Of a stretch of 64,000 nucleotides of DNA, positions 17,214-26,335 are shown piece by piece; the stretch's first letter is position 1, and each line of letters starts with the position of its first letter. The stretch is from Virgibacillus necropolis (GTDB lineage Bacteria; Bacillota; Bacilli; Bacillales; Amphibacillaceae). Both the position numbers and the translations under genes were made by a program. Under the pieces are notes generated by a model, which saw nothing but the letters and a program-made list of their open reading frames with translations, was not told the DNA's origin and made no database searches. The stretch covers positions 4,092,001 through 4,156,000 of the forward strand of contig NZ_CP022437.1 of NCBI RefSeq assembly GCF_002224365.1. Direction: 5' to 3'.

Positions 17214-18072
17214 GACTGCTTTCCACCTCAGCTTTCCCAATCTTATTCAGACGCTCCATGCAGTAGCTTGTGTCATTGCATTGATAAATCGTTTCTCCCG
17301 TATCTGGGTCAATTAATTCATCCATAAAGACATCTGTTTCACCACATAAGTGGCAATGTTGTCCTTCAAAAGATTCAACTGTAAACGGATAGTCTTCAAA
17401 GGCAAGTGACTCGACGTCCGTATAGGGTGGTACAGCATATATTTTCTTTTCTCTCCCTGCACCGAGTAGAATTAATGCTTCCGATTGATGCATTTTTGGA
17501 TTATCAAACCTTGGAATTGGACTTGGTGCCATTACATAACGATTATTAACATAGACAGGATGATCAGCGTCTGTAGCTGTCTTCCCATATTTCATAATTT
17601 GTTCGAATAACATCAACCAGGCTCCGCTATACTCATCTTCAGAATGGAGTCTTTTCGTCACGTATTCGCTAGCTTCTACGTCACGAAGCGGTTCTGGCAT
17701 TGGAACCTGCAAGACGAGAATTTGATCGCTTGATAAAGGAACTTCTGGAATACGGTGCCTTGACTGAATTAAGGAGGCGTCCTGCGTTCTCTCCGTTAGT
17801 TCGACACCTGTCGTTTCGTTTACTAACTTCTTGATGCTAACCGCATTGACAGACTCATCTGCCCCCTGGTCAATGACTTTCAGCACATCCTGTTTACCAA
17901 TAATAGACAAGGTAATTTGTAGTCCGCCTGTTCCCCAGCCACGGGCAATTGGCATTTCTCTCGATGCAAATGGCACCTGATAACCCGGGATAGCAACAGC
18001 TTTTAAAATAGCACGACGGATTTCCTTTTTGGATCCTTCATCAAAAAATGCAAAGTGCGTTTTAGTTTTCAA
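17206..18072 (-). CDS. phnJ: Carbon-phosphorus lyase PhnJ (radical SAM)
   Basis: PhnJ cleaves the C-P bond of ribose 1-methylphosphonate 5-phosphate by radical SAM chemistry. The 288-residue protein has the complete family cysteine pattern near residues 240, 243, 265 and 271 (C-x2-C-x21-C-x5-C), matching the cluster-binding and catalytic cysteines of E. coli PhnJ, and the glycine-rich RGWGTGGLQ near residue 45. The start is TTG 18072 with GGAG nine bases upstream, overlapping the phnI stop by 11 bases. All catalytic residues I can check are present, so the pathway is likely functional. Confidence 0.95.
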   Translation of the reverse strand: MKTKTHFAFFDEGSKKEIRRAILKAVAIPGYQVPFASREMPIARGWGTGGLQITLSIIGKQDVLKVIDQGADESVNAVSIKKLVNETTGVELTERTQDASLIQSRHRIPEVPLSSDQILVLQVPMPEPLRDVEASEYVTKRLHSEDEYSGAWLMLFEQIMKYGKTATDADHPVYVNNRYVMAPSPIPRFDNPKMHQSEALILLGAGREKKIYAVPPYTDVESLAFEDYPFTVESFEGQHCHLCGETDVFMDELIDPDTGETIYQCNDTSYCMERLNKIGKAEVESSHA

Positions 18073-19177
18073 CTTCCTGCACTCCTTTCTTTATCTGACG
18101 AATACTGTCAAGCTTCGATTGGAACGTAACATAATGCGGTAATTTTAAATGTGAAATAAAGCCTGTCGATTCAACTGAATCAATGTGTAATAAAACAAAT
18201 TCTTCATCATGTGTTGGAAAATTTGACTCTGGATGTTCCAAACATTGATCTAGTATACTCATGGCAATAGCCTTCGTTTCATTTTGTCCGTAACAAATTC
18301 CGTAACCTATTTCAAATTCCATCTCATCATCATTGTTATCATTTTTCACCGTTACAGGAACAAACGATTCTACCTCCGTTACTTTAAAGTCCCCAATATA
18401 AAAATTGTCTTCAGCATCCTGTTCCATTTCGTTTGGATGCTCTATATGGATAGGTAATGAACCGACACGCACCTCACCGACTGTTGGATGGACCTGTCCG
18501 TATCCCCGCAAGGAGGCATAGCCTAAAGATGTGACAGCACCTGTCTGGCCGCGAGTTAATACTTGCAATCTTGCGCTTCGAGATGCAGGGAATTGTATAC
18601 TTTCTTTTGTAATATCTATTGGAGGGGTGTTATCCGCTTCGTATTCTTCAAAAAGTCCTTCCTCACGTAAATAATTAACTACTTTAGGAAAGTACTGCAC
18701 ATCATCGGATACAACAATGCTTTCTAGCCCCTTTTTATAATCCTGTAACCATTGTTCATTCTCTTCTGCGTTCTCTTCTGTTAAATCAAAATCCAGTAGT
18801 CGATGTGTATAATCGTATGTAGGACCTAACAGCTGCCCTCCTGGAATATCTTTAAAACTTGCAGAAATTCTACGTTCCATTAGCATGGATTCAGATTTAA
18901 CCGTCTGACTGTAATAGAGACGAGGTAATGTGGAGCGATGTGCACGCATTAAGAAAACCGCTTCTTCCATACTCCCTTCAGCTTGCTTAATGGACAGCGC
19001 TGCTAAGAATGGTGAATACAAGCTGCTTTCAGATATCACCTGATCCACCATCGCTCTCATTGTATACTTTATCGTGTTGATTTCGATGATCTCCTCGCTC
19101 TTTAAACGCTCGTATTTCAACCGTTTAATCGAAGCCTCAATAGCTACCGTGCCGCCCTTCACTGCAACATAACCCAT
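18062..19177 (-). CDS. phnI: C-P lyase subunit PhnI
   Basis: The 371-residue product matches PhnI over its length, from MGYVAVKGG to the C-terminal QIKKGVQEVEN, including TRGQTGAVTSLGYASLRGYG near residue 205. PhnI is the nucleosidase that, with PhnG, PhnH and PhnL, forms the ribose-1-phosphonate triphosphate. The start codon shares one base with the phnH stop (TAATG) and has GGGGGTG upstream. The stop overlaps phnJ. This tight packing indicates stoichiometric expression of the PhnGHIJ core. Confidence 0.94.
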   Translation of the reverse strand: MGYVAVKGGTVAIEASIKRLKYERLKSEEIIEINTIKYTMRAMVDQVISESSLYSPFLAALSIKQAEGSMEEAVFLMRAHRSTLPRLYYSQTVKSESMLMERRISASFKDIPGGQLLGPTYDYTHRLLDFDLTEENAEENEQWLQDYKKGLESIVVSDDVQYFPKVVNYLREEGLFEEYEADNTPPIDITKESIQFPASRSARLQVLTRGQTGAVTSLGYASLRGYGQVHPTVGEVRVGSLPIHIEHPNEMEQDAEDNFYIGDFKVTEVESFVPVTVKNDNNDDEMEFEIGYGICYGQNETKAIAMSILDQCLEHPESNFPTHDEEFVLLHIDSVESTGFISHLKLPHYVTFQSKLDSIRQIKKGVQEVEN

Positions 19178-19773
19178 TAATTCACCCCCGAGAGTTCTAC
19201 AGAAGTTGTTCTAGGCACACAGACGATTTGTGACTTTACATCTGTAAAAATTAAATCTATACCTAATGGATATTCCCTTTTACGTTCATTTCTTGTTTGC
19301 CACATTAATGGTGTGAAACTAACATGGAGCTGTGATGTATGTTTAATGCCTGCACCGGTTAACATTAGTTCACCATTATTTGATAAGGGTGAGCTCTCTA
19401 TTATCCAGGTAGCTGAAGCTTGAGGATCTATTAAATTGCCATTTTTACATTGTTCAATCGCACGTACAATTGATGATTCGTTATCGTCATCCAAAACAAT
19501 GATATAGTCAGCCTCGCTAATCGGTGCAAATCTTGCTAGTGTATATTCTGAAATTTTTTCAATTAAATCCTGACGGTTTTCTGAAAGAATATGAAATGTA
19601 ACCTCTGCATCCAGAAGTGTCATCGCACTAAGTAAAGTTGCATCGAAACAAGGAAGACTTGCGTCTGTGTGCGCCGCGACTTCCTGAATGGATGAAATCG
19701 TACCTGGTCTAGACATACTGTGCAATAATTTTCGAAAAACCTGCTGCAAATCATGGACTTGATCAATTGCCAT
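19177..19773 (-). CDS. phnH: C-P lyase subunit PhnH
   Basis: A 198-residue PhnH family protein of the C-P lyase core. Family traits include the N-terminal FRKLLHSMSRPGT near residue 13 and the C-terminal YPLGIDLIF with a following PRTT. Start ATG 19773 has AGGAGAG upstream. It is separated from phnG by about 310 bp that consist almost wholly of a repeat A copy, which is unusual since these genes normally abut. Expression must read through the repeat or start anew. Confidence 0.93.
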   Translation of the reverse strand: MAIDQVHDLQQVFRKLLHSMSRPGTISSIQEVAAHTDASLPCFDATLLSAMTLLDAEVTFHILSENRQDLIEKISEYTLARFAPISEADYIIVLDDDNESSIVRAIEQCKNGNLIDPQASATWIIESSPLSNNGELMLTGAGIKHTSQLHVSFTPLMWQTRNERKREYPLGIDLIFTDVKSQIVCVPRTTSVELSGVN

Positions 19774-19805
19774 ACTATCTCTCCTGACTTTGTAAATTTG
19801 TATAA

Positions 19806-20062
19806 GAGGTTGTTCAAAAAGTCACCAAATGATAAACGGCGAATTTCTTCGTTGCGCAGTTTTTCCGGTCCTCACGTATTAAAAGCATAGAGGAACTTCT
19901 ACTAAAACCGTCCACGTCCTGTGGACAACGTAGAAGTCAGCACAACACGCGCAAGTCCGGTCCTCAAAATCTTCGCGCCTTGAACTTGACGCACAGGACG
20001 TGCTAATGTCGACTTTGCAACAGGACGTTGCGTTCTTTGTCGACCTTGTTTCTAATTTGTCG
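19806..20062. repeat. Interspersed repeat family A, copy 2, inside the phn operon
   Basis: This is the reverse complement of the copy at 3110-3379 with only a handful of differences that I can see by eye over about 255 bp. Its left end has the TGTTCAAAAAG motif; its right end lacks the terminal CTTTTTGAACA. It lies between phnG and phnH and contains no gene. The near-identity suggests recent spread or gene conversion. Confidence 0.9.
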
Positions 20063-20083
20063 CCTTTTTTCACGTACTATAAG

Positions 20084-20506
20084 TTATACATCCATCGTTT
20101 CAAAATTAACCTTCGTTTCAGATAGCTCTGCCTGCACACGCGCTTTTTCTTTTTTAATACGTTGCTCGGCTTCGATTAATTGCGTGCCCCATCCTTCTGT
20201 CTCTGGCAAATTAGCTTTATAAGCTGCATCAATAATTGCTAGATATTTAGCAAGCTCATCTTGCATTCCTGCAACAATACCGATCCCGATACATTGATTA
20301 ATCTCCACTTTCGCTTCCGTAACAAGTACTTCTCCAATATAGAATAATGAGTTCTTTGCGGATTCCCGCATCTTAATCATGGTTAACCCGTACCTTGGGG
20401 CAACAACTTCTTGACATTCATAGTTATGAATAATCGCTTCCGCAAACTTTTGGGCCAACCTAAAATCTCCCTGAATGAGAATTTCCGTTCTTCTACGCCT
20501 TTTCAT
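20084..20506 (-). CDS. phnG: C-P lyase subunit PhnG
   Basis: The 140-residue product fits PhnG. It begins with a basic segment (MKRRRRTEIL), has the pattern YGLTMIKMRESAKNSLFYIGEV with the conserved VTEAKVEI downstream, and an alpha-helical C-terminus. It is the first structural gene of the C-P lyase operon. ATG 20506 has AAAGGAGG about 12 bases upstream, a slightly long spacing. A Pho-box-like array lies at 20562-20589, and the phnF terminator separates it from the regulator gene. Confidence 0.9.
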   Translation of the reverse strand: MKRRRRTEILIQGDFRLAQKFAEAIIHNYECQEVVAPRYGLTMIKMRESAKNSLFYIGEVLVTEAKVEINQCIGIGIVAGMQDELAKYLAIIDAAYKANLPETEGWGTQLIEAEQRIKKEKARVQAELSETKVNFETMDV

Positions 20507-20561
20507 TATGAGATACAGCCTCCTTTACAATTTCATCTTAACTTGTCGCCAAGTTGTTGTG

Positions 20562-20589
20562 TTTTAAGATACCGTAAAGTATTTGTAAA
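20562..20589 (-). promoter_or_regulatory. Pho-box-like array upstream of phnG
   Basis: On the minus strand TTTACA, TTTACG and TTAAAA occur at exact 11-bp steps (20589-20584, 20578-20573, 20567-20562). PhoP of Bacillus binds direct repeats of TT(A/C/T)A(A/C/T)A spaced by about 5 bp. The position, some 55-80 bp before phnG, suits phosphate-starvation activation of the C-P lyase operon. A fourth repeat at the next step (CAACTT) is poor. Confidence 0.55.
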
Positions 20590-20607
20590 ATGCCTTAATA
20601 TTTAGGA

Positions 20608-20655
20608 CTATTAAAAAAAACAGGCGGAAACCCAAAGGGCTCCATACCTGTTTTA
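20608..20655 (-). terminator. Terminator of phnF
   Basis: On the minus strand AACAGG and CCTGTT close a stem that also pairs GGAGCCC with GGGTTTCC, followed by a T run. It lies directly after the phnF stop, so phnG needs its own promoter. Confidence 0.8.
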
Positions 20656-21381
20656 TTAATCCATCGTTATATCATATTTAAACTTATCACTTCGATATAA
20701 TATTTTTGTATGTTCTAACACGTTATTCGAATGCACATCGATACAATCACTTTCGACAACAATGAGTGGCACCATACTACCGCAAGATAGAATTTGCTGC
20801 TCGTAGGAAGTGGGAAAGGTAACACTTAATAAACTCTTATTACTAGTAAATTCTTTATAACCAAGCTGTCTATAGTAGGCAAACATCGATTCAATTTCTG
20901 TACCGTCTTTTACAATCCTTGGAAATCTCGTTTCACTGACAAATGAATTATGTATGGCAATTGGTTCGTCATTAATAAGTCGCATTCTTCCGATTTTATA
21001 TACGTTCTCGTCTTCATTTGCTTTTAATAGTTGATAAGTTTTAGCGTCATAGTTAATTTTTTCACAGTAGATATTACGTGTTTTCAAATCGTATCCTAGT
21101 CGTTTCATTTTATCTGTAAAACTAGTTTTCCCCGTTAAATGTAATTGAATTTGAATAGACTCTTCTCTTAAGTAACGTCCTTTTCCCTGTTCTGAATAAA
21201 TGTAGCCTCGTTCTTCCAATATTGTTAGTGCATTTCTCACTGTCATTCGTGGTACCCGGTACTTCTCTACAAGCACATTTTCAGAAGGAAGTTTCCCCCC
21301 GGGTTTTAGCGTTTTTGTAACGATGTTGTTCATGATATCATCAATAATTTGGGTTTCTTTATCTGTTGAAATAAGAACCAT
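20656..21381 (-). CDS. phnF: GntR/HutC-family transcriptional regulator, PhnF-like
   Basis: The product of about 241 residues has an N-terminal GntR winged helix, with KLPSENVLVEKYRVPRMTVRNAL near residues 33-55 in two overlapping blocks, and a C-terminal UTRA ligand domain near residues 90-235. PhnF-type regulators control phosphonate uptake or breakdown genes. I start it at ATG 21381 (MVLISTDK) because AGGAAG is upstream; an ATG six codons earlier has no such site. It is transcribed in the same direction as the C-P lyase genes but ends in its own terminator. Assignment as PhnF rests on both domains and neighbourhood. Confidence 0.85.
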   Translation of the reverse strand: MVLISTDKETQIIDDIMNNIVTKTLKPGGKLPSENVLVEKYRVPRMTVRNALTILEERGYIYSEQGKGRYLREESIQIQLHLTGKTSFTDKMKRLGYDLKTRNIYCEKINYDAKTYQLLKANEDENVYKIGRMRLINDEPIAIHNSFVSETRFPRIVKDGTEIESMFAYYRQLGYKEFTSNKSLLSVTFPTSYEQQILSCGSMVPLIVVESDCIDVHSNNVLEHTKILYRSDKFKYDITMD

Positions 21382-21470
21382 CTCACTTCCTGAATTCAAA
21401 GCTATTAATTGTAGCTTTAAAATAATGTTTGATCAAAAGTATCCCGCAAAACCTCATTTTAGGGCAAATA

Positions 21471-21514
21471 AAAAGAATCCGTTTTGAAAAAGATTGATCA
21501 AAATGGATTCTTCT
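21471..21514 (-). terminator. Terminator of the PadR/DUF2812 operon
   Basis: AAGAATCC(A/G)TTTTGA pairs with TCAAAA(T)GGATTCTT, a 15-bp stem with one G-T pair, followed on the minus strand by a T run. Confidence 0.85.
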
Positions 21515-21647
21515 AATGTGAATTAGTATACATTTTTCATAAAAAGGTTTGATTATTTTCTACCTATGATCTTCAACAATCGCGCCGATCGTATTGTGGT
21601 AGATACATTATCCTCAATTACTTCTTTGTACTTAAATCCCTAGCATA

Positions 21648-22226
21648 TTATTTTTCCTTTAACATTGAATACTTCCGATTAGCCCTGTAGAAACTGCTGC
21701 CAAATAAAACAACCATAAACGCGGGAAGCGACCTCAAAAGAACAAATGGTGTTTCAAATATAAGCGCTTTCCAAAATAATGCCCCTTCCATACTCCAAAG
21801 ACCTTCAGTTAAATATAATCCCGAAGCCTTGTAAATCGAATAAGAAAAAAACAAACACAGCACAGCCAACCAAAATGAATAACCCATTAATCTTTTATAA
21901 TAATTACCCTTTGATTGACGGTCCGAGAAGATTTCATTTTGACCATCTTCTTCTTTTTGCCAATACTGTCTTCCACCCATCCGGTGCCCCTCTATGTGGC
22001 TCCAACCAAAATCTTCATATATCGCTTTGTATTCCTTGAATTTTTTCTTTGGTAAATAATCTTGATAATCAAGTCGCATAACATATCTTTTGTCCGTTTT
22101 TCTGAAAGTGTATATTCCTAATCCACTAATATTCGTACAGCGATAGCCTTCTTGTAATTGCTCATTCAGCCATTGCTCTTCTTTTTCAATATCAAAAAAC
22201 ATGTTAAACATCTTCATTTGAATCAT
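21648..22226 (-). CDS. DUF2812 domain membrane protein
   Basis: This 192-residue protein has a soluble DUF2812 domain (about residues 5-90, with WLNEQLQEGYRC and YVMRLDYQDY) followed by two membrane helices near residues 115-130 and 155-175. DUF2812 genes regularly follow a PadR-like regulator, as here, where the start overlaps the padR stop by 23 bases. The function of the family is not established; members are thought of as membrane partners whose genes are controlled by the co-encoded PadR protein. Confidence 0.83.
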   Translation of the reverse strand: MIQMKMFNMFFDIEKEEQWLNEQLQEGYRCTNISGLGIYTFRKTDKRYVMRLDYQDYLPKKKFKEYKAIYEDFGWSHIEGHRMGGRQYWQKEEDGQNEIFSDRQSKGNYYKRLMGYSFWLAVLCLFFSYSIYKASGLYLTEGLWSMEGALFWKALIFETPFVLLRSLPAFMVVLFGSSFYRANRKYSMLKEK

Positions 22227-22521
22227 CCCTTCCGTACAAGGATAAAATATGCGATAGCCTTTCTTTTTCCATTTTCAAAATGGCGCTTCCTCCCGCAGTT
22301 ATCATATAAATTTTTCTCCGGCCCGAATTTCCAACAGGTTCAATCCAACCGTGCTTATTCAAGTTTTCAATTGCACCGTATAACGTACCAGCCGCTAAAC
22401 TAACAGTACCATTACTTATTTTTTCTATCTTCTGCATTACGGCATAGCCATGAAGTGGTTCACGTAACGCCAATAAAATATAATGCATGGTTTCAGACAA
22501 TGGCAATAATTTATGTTTCAT
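22204..22521 (-). CDS. PadR-family transcriptional regulator
   Basis: The 105-residue protein is a minimal PadR winged-helix repressor: LSETMHYILLALREPLHGYAVM is split over helices 1-2, then TVSLAAGTLYGAIENLNKHGWI holds recognition helix and wing, and a short C-terminal helix mediates dimerisation. I start at ATG 22521 with GAGGGTG upstream. It is the first gene of a two-gene unit with DUF2812. Two 16-bp direct repeats, at 22540-22555 and 22579-22594, flank the promoter and are the likely autoregulatory operators. Confidence 0.88.
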   Translation of the reverse strand: MKHKLLPLSETMHYILLALREPLHGYAVMQKIEKISNGTVSLAAGTLYGAIENLNKHGWIEPVGNSGRRKIYMITAGGSAILKMEKERLSHILSLYGRDDSNEDV

Positions 22522-22539
22522 GCTCTCACCCTCTATCCA

Positions 22540-22596
22540 GTTCAACTATATAGTCTGACTTTATAATAATATAATATAGTTCAACTGAATAGTCAA
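22540..22596 (-). promoter_or_regulatory. Promoter and candidate operators of padR
   Basis: On the minus strand TTGACT (22596-22591) is followed after 17 bp by TATATT (22573-22568). Two copies of GACTATNNAGTTGAAC, at 22594-22579 and 22555-22540, overlap the -35 and the early leader. The downstream copy contains the perfect palindrome ACTATATAGT. This arrangement suits repression by PadR. Confidence 0.65.
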
Positions 22597-22664
22597 CAGC
22601 ATTTTTAAAGATTAATCGAAGGAACTTAAAATAAAAACTTAATAACAAAGCAAAAGTTTAATCC

Positions 22665-22704
22665 AAAAAAGTCGATTTCCATTACGTAAGAAATCGACTT
22701 TTTG
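22665..22704 (-). terminator. Terminator of the MFS transporter gene
   Basis: AAAAGTCGATTTC pairs with GAAATCGACTTTTT, with T runs on both strands. It lies downstream of the minus-strand MFS gene; a second, weaker hairpin (AGCGCT with AAGCGC) lies near 22745-22775. Confidence 0.75.
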
Positions 22705-22878
22705 TGTTAATCTTATTCAATTAAATGGTCCTTTAAATGAAAAGTGAGCGCTGATCTTATTCGAGAAAAGCGCCTTTTATATCGATATTAGAAAACGATT
22801 GTTTAAAATCTAAAAGGGATCTTCCATTAAAGCAGCACCTGATACAAAACAAAAAGATCTTGTTCTGAGGTCAAGTAT

Positions 22879-24039
22879 CTACTGAGAAAGCTGATTCTTT
22901 TTTTGATTCTTCACCTTTTGAGCACTAAACACAAGGCTAGCAACTGCTGCAATGCTACAAATATATGGGAGCAAAGAATATCCCCAATTAGATATGACAT
23001 AACCTCCAATCATTGAACCAATGGTGATGCCAATATACAGAGCTGTATTATTCCATGCCATAACAATTCCTCGCTCTTTTGGATATTCCACTACTAATCG
23101 TGCTTGGTATGATGTAAATCCTGCGTACCCAACCAAAGCCCATATAAACAGAAGAAAATAAACCCAATCACCAGATGAAAAAAATATTCCTAAACAAACG
23201 AGCGTTAAAGTTAAGAAAATTAGAGTAATGTTGGAAACCTTACTTTCTCCAAACTTATCTGTTAATTTTCCACTTGTAAGACTTCCTAAAACAGCACCGA
23301 CACCATAAAAAGTAACAGCTAATGCGATTTCTGATGATGAGAATCTATTTTCGGAGTAAAGAGCCGCACCTAAATAAACATAAAGGGCATACATAGAAAT
23401 TGCCCAGATGGTGGTAACACTTACGGAACCAAGTATTCTTAGCAGATTTCCTTCTAATAGATTTTTTGTTAAATCACTTTTAGGAATAGATTCCCATGTT
23501 TTGAAATTCACTACTGCCAATATGGTTCCTATAATCGCCATTACAACAAATACTGAACGCCAACCAAGAAAATACTCTAATACCATACCGAAAGGTGCTC
23601 CTGCCCAAAGAGCCGTTAAGTGTCCCGAAACAACAATCGAAAGCCATGTTCCTCTTTGATTTGGTGGCGCTATATCTCCAATGATTGCGTATATCAACGG
23701 AGTGATTGAAGCAACGGACAAACCAGCTATAATACGGCTAATAATTAGCCATGTAAATGTAGGAGCAAAAGCAGTTAGTACGTTAGAAATAGCGAACAAT
23801 AATAAACCAAACGTAATAATTGTTCTCCGTCCCTTTTTATCTGAAAGCCAACCAAAAAATGGAGCCGAAAAAGCATATGTAACCGCAAAAACAGTTACCA
23901 TCCATCCAGTCGTCTCTGGACTAACCTTATATGCTTCCGAAATGAACGGTAATAACGGAGACACCACAAATAAGTCACTACCCATTAGAAACAAAGTTAT
24001 CCAACCAACACTTAAATTTGCCTTCCCTTGTATCTCCAT
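22879..24039 (-). CDS. MFS transporter, DHA1-type
   Basis: A 386-residue twelve-helix major facilitator protein. Motif A is seen twice: GWLSDKKGRRTII near residue 63 and a shorter GKLTDKFGESK after helix 7, typical of the DHA1 drug/sugar efflux group. I start at ATG 24039 because GGGGGATGT lies upstream; the in-frame start 13 codons earlier lacks a site. No regulator is encoded next to it. Substrate cannot be told from sequence; related proteins are annotated as arabinose efflux permeases, which is not evidence of that role. Confidence 0.85.
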   Translation of the reverse strand: MEIQGKANLSVGWITLFLMGSDLFVVSPLLPFISEAYKVSPETTGWMVTVFAVTYAFSAPFFGWLSDKKGRRTIITFGLLLFAISNVLTAFAPTFTWLIISRIIAGLSVASITPLIYAIIGDIAPPNQRGTWLSIVVSGHLTALWAGAPFGMVLEYFLGWRSVFVVMAIIGTILAVVNFKTWESIPKSDLTKNLLEGNLLRILGSVSVTTIWAISMYALYVYLGAALYSENRFSSSEIALAVTFYGVGAVLGSLTSGKLTDKFGESKVSNITLIFLTLTLVCLGIFFSSGDWVYFLLFIWALVGYAGFTSYQARLVVEYPKERGIVMAWNNTALYIGITIGSMIGGYVISNWGYSLLPYICSIAAVASLVFSAQKVKNQKKNQLSQ

Positions 24040-24204
24040 ACATCCCCCATATAAAATTATTTTTACATATATATTCACTAGGGGGCATAAAAAGCACTTT
24101 ACGTAAGTTTTATAGGTTTTTATTTTTTGTTATTACTTCTCTTAAACTGGCTGAAACAGTCTATCGTTGTTCAATTCTTGCGCCCTATTGTGGTATTGGT
24201 ACTC

Positions 24205-25452
<1,248 letters not shown>

Positions 25453-25899
25453 GTGTCACAAGAAAAAGATTACGATAAAAAATTAGATAATTTTGATTCT
25501 ACTGAAGCAATTAAAGGGAAGGAAAAACATTTTTCTGAAAACAAATATGTTACTAAACTTCTTAAATATGCTAGGAAAATGGGAGTCAAAATTTCCTATT
25601 ATAGCTTGCTTTTATTCTACGCATTTAAAAGTCCTGATACCCCTAAATCGACTAAATTTACTATAGCGGGTGCACTGGGATACCTCATTCTACCTATAGA
25701 TGTTGTACCAGACTTCATTCCGTTTGTAGGATTTGCAGATGACACAATGGTGATCGTTTATGCATTATATAAAATAAAATCTCATATAAATGATTCGATA
25801 AAACAAAACGCACATGAACGAATGAAGAAAATTTTTGGTGGAAACTATGATGGGAATAATGAAATAGAGGAAGACTTCAAACCTGGAGAAGAGGTCTAG
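25453..25899 (+). CDS. YkvA-like DUF1232 protein
   Basis: This 148-residue protein carries the DUF1232 core YLILPIDVVPDFIPFVGFAD near residues 75-95, a short hydrophobic hairpin with conserved acidic and proline residues, followed by a charged C-terminal tail. The start is GTG 25453 behind GGGAGAAG. DUF1232 proteins are widespread and of unknown function, probably membrane-associated. It stands alone between larger intergenic regions, with no operon partner. Confidence 0.8.
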   Translation: MSQEKDYDKKLDNFDSTEAIKGKEKHFSENKYVTKLLKYARKMGVKISYYSLLLFYAFKSPDTPKSTKFTIAGALGYLILPIDVVPDFIPFVGFADDTMVIVYALYKIKSHINDSIKQNAHERMKKIFGGNYDGNNEIEEDFKPGEEV

Positions 25900-26335
25900 C
25901 TCAGGATATATTAAGTTTTACCCTTATTCTATACTAGACTAACAAGAACGACATGCACTAAAAAAAGATGAAAAGAGGTGAAAACGGAAGAAACAATCTC
26001 CAATGGGTGGAAGTAACCACTACAAACGGAAGGGGCCGAACAGTATGTGCGCATCCCTACCCACAATCACTGTTTTAATAGAAATAGCGGATCATGTGTC
26101 CGCCAGTTGCAGCTAACGAGGTGTTTTGAATAAGCAATTAAACTAATAAGAAAACAACCTAGTTCATATTGATCGAGCTGTTTTTTTTAGATAATAAAAA
26201 GCACCGCAATTTGCGATGCAATTAGATATATATTTCCACTATCATTTTAGGTGTATAGTAGGTTTTTGCGATAGGAAACGGAACCAGTTAGGATAAGGTA
26301 AAAACCTTATTGGACGCTTTTTACTTTTCTTTTTA
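25900..26335. other. Intergenic stretch with one possible micro-ORF
   Basis: Contains no sizeable gene. A 37-codon frame at 26003-26116 starts MGGSNHYKRKGP and ends DHVSASCS, with GGAAG about 11 bases upstream; it is more GC-rich than its surroundings, but I cannot tie it to a family. A hairpin, GCACCGCAA with TTGCGATGC, is at about 26201-26219. Confidence 0.35.

Noticed and set aside
26145-26185. Possible terminator AAAACAACCTAG...GAGCTGTTTT
   Set aside because: The stem has several mismatches when paired base by base; only the outer AAACA/TGTTT and T run are good.
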